From Glandiceps talaboti (Eukaryota > Hemichordata > Enteropneusta > Spengelidae): a stretch of 64,000 nt of DNA. The position numbers and the translations under genes were made by a program. Location of the stretch: NCBI RefSeq assembly GCF_964340395.1, contig NC_135550.1, positions 1,847,501 through 1,911,500 on the forward strand, written 5' to 3'. The notes under the pieces are model-generated. The model did no database searches. It had not been told where the DNA came from and saw only the letters and a program-made list of their open reading frames with translations. This document shows positions 62,244-64,000 of this stretch, piece after piece. How positions within the stretch are numbered: the stretch's first letter is position 1; each line of letters opens with the position of its first letter.

Positions 62244-62627
62244 CGTACTTATAAAACTAAACTACTCACTCCCGTACTATATAATGTACTGAGATTTTGG
62301 AAAAAAGAAAGAAAAAAAGCTACTTTTGGAATACATAGCGATGCTATTAAAATCGTCATTTACGTGACGATTCCTAGCATGCGCGATTTAAATGGATAGT
62401 TCACTAAAGTGACTGTACACTGACTCCTGGCTAATATGTATCTTATATCGCTATTGTACGCTGGCTTAACTTTGAATAAAAATGTGTCCAGTTCAAAATT
62501 TTAACTTTTTGCAGCAAATTAAAAATTCTTTGTGCGGGAAAGTACAAAAGAAGTGCGCACATGCACTGTGCATTTTCCGCGAGTAACAGTAGTCTCCTTC
62601 ATTTGAAGAGAGCAAGTCGCAATTATA

Positions 62628-62824
62628 ATGTCAGCGAGTGAAACTCAACAAAAAAGACGGAAAAAGTCATTCAAAGAGAGGTCGCCCGCTATGCTGCATG
62701 CAGTGACTCCGAAGATGCGCTCGATCTCATTTACATCTTGTTCCGTATAATTATTAAAACATTTCATACTGATAAAACGGCAGATCTCTTTTTGGAATAT
62801 TTGGTGGCCCTGAAAAACTATTAA
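62628..62824 (+). pseudogene. short coding-like fragment split over two frames
   Basis: ATG at 62628 reads MSASETQQKRRKKSFKER, and an overlapping frame (shifted by two bases) continues as EVARYAACSDSEDALDLIYI then LFRIIIKTFHTDKTADLFLE and YLVALKNY to TAA at 62822-62824. The second part has a strongly protein-like, helical pattern. A one-base loss or two-base gain near 62675-62690 would join them. Either it is a decayed small gene or exon, or the second part is an exon whose acceptor I cannot place. Family not recognised. Confidence 0.3.
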
Positions 62825-64000
62825 ACTAGGTACGCAGTTTAAGATCCACTATTATAAGATATTTCTTTCAATAATTGTGTTCGACGTTGTCTTTGGTTAA
62901 AATGTTGTTTGATATAATTATCTCATTGCACACTGACACTAGCGTTATTCCGCAATTCATTTAGAAGCGACAATTTGCTATGGAGAGAATGGCCCTCAGT
63001 AAACAGATCTGTACCTTCGACATCAAAATCCAAACTTCAATTTCCATTATAATGATAATGGCAAGGAGAATTCACTGAGTTCACCTTGGGTTCCGACATA
63101 AACGAGGCCATAACAGTTTTGGAAGTTGGGTAAAGAAAATGATTATTTTGTTGTGTTACTTATTTGAGAAAGCACCATCCATTTTTTTTACTTTGAATGT
63201 GACATCTTTTCGGCAACTACTTTGAAAGATACGACATTAGGCCAGAAAAAATGAAAAAGCTGTTCAACCTACCCATATATTTTTTTCTGGTGATGGGCAA
63301 TATATCTTCATGCGGGCTTCGCATTTTTTTTCAAAATTAAGGACATTTCTTTATATTTTCTGAATAGTACATGTAACACTATACATTTGAGTCTATTCCA
63401 AATTATATAATATCTTATACAGTGGTTTACTTGGCTCTGATGTTGCATACAAGCATGAATTGAGATTAAATATCCAATGTGCACTAAAAATAATTGAACA
63501 AAAGTTTACGACCATTTGGCCATCACCAGTCTGAAAGTCTTGAAATGTTTTGCTCTTTATTCGGGATTTTTTGGAACCAAATTAAACTTCAGGAGAAGTC
63601 ATTTACCATGTGCACATCCGCATAATATACTAAGCTTCCAGATAATACTTCCACAAAATACACTTCCAGATAATATGTAATGCATAGCATAATTATTTCA
63701 ATTCTGGTATTTTATTATGTCTATGGTTTGATATTCTATGGCTCTAAATGGCCTCCTACACTGTCTTCAATTTTTTTTTTCACCTTTGGAGTAGTCTCCT
63801 TCCAATGCATCACTGTACCATATGATTTGATATCTCCACTGTAGAAGGGGTGGCTAAAATAATGCTCGAGATTCAATTGGCGGGGCTTAACATTTTTTGA
63901 GAAGAGAGGGTGAGAGGAACTACAACATTTGTTTGCAGACAAATTGCATGAGATAGTATCAAGATGACTGAATAAGTTCTATCTAAACTCGACCTGAAAT
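62825..64000. other. no gene recognised
   Basis: AT-rich sequence to the window end. A minus frame at 63736-63942 (starting MSANKCCSSSHPLFSKNVKP) has no recognised domain and no splice support. Confidence 0.45.

Overview
The window looks like a stretch of metazoan nuclear genome, most likely from a marine invertebrate. Evidence: it is AT-rich, has spliced exons with consensus GT/AG borders, lacks any bacterial gene layout, and is filled with microsatellites, long G/C homopolymers, MITEs, a CR1/jockey-group LINE, a Penelope-like RT fragment and several tandem arrays. I cannot name the species from sequence alone. The great majority of the DNA is transposon-derived or unassigned, and protein-coding exons are few.

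Region by region. 0-8 kb: a candidate minus-strand exon (75-320), a perfect 122-bp inverted repeat around a TA run (1363-1694), one half of an inverted duplication whose partner lies 31 kb away, and two DNA-transposon-like elements with visible target-site duplications (4342-5798; 5857-7474, TTAA-flanked). 8.3-18.5 kb: a 10.1-kb unit bounded by inverted repeats of about 1.1 kb, holding a two-exon C2H2 zinc-finger gene (10100-10699, minus) and a higher-order tandem array with a 1-kb period. 18.5-30 kb: retroposon debris, two palindromic hAT-type MITEs with 8-bp duplications, two adjacent copies of a hairpin-headed tandem-repeat element (27266-28648) and a palindromic TTAA-flanked MITE. 30-39 kb: a decayed transposon-protein exon, a 65-bp tandem array, and the best gene of the window, a plus-strand DUF4806-type gene (34338-38061) with four supported exons; a second hairpin-headed element starts five bases after its stop codon. 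39-44.4 kb: a Penelope-like RT fragment, a palindromic repeat that encodes similar peptides on both strands, and three of the four copies of a repeat element with a 28-bp core, mixed with inverted poly-G modules. 44.8-54.4 kb: a GC-rich two-stem structure, a direct duplication flanking a 51-bp satellite, three phase-compatible minus-strand mini-exons, and a 2.5-kb array carrying dozens of octamer (ATTTGCAT) motifs. 55-64 kb: a hydrophobic minus-strand ORF, a nearly full ORF2 of a CR1/jockey-group LINE broken by three frame changes, the fourth 28-bp-core element and a small frameshifted coding fragment.

No operon-like cooperation is visible. The genes are isolated, and the organising theme is transposition followed by inverted and tandem duplication. 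The most distinctive feature is a recurring architecture (short perfect hairpin, GTCT/GTCC run, a GGACCGAT box, then tandem units of about 150 bp) in at least two sequence-unrelated families.
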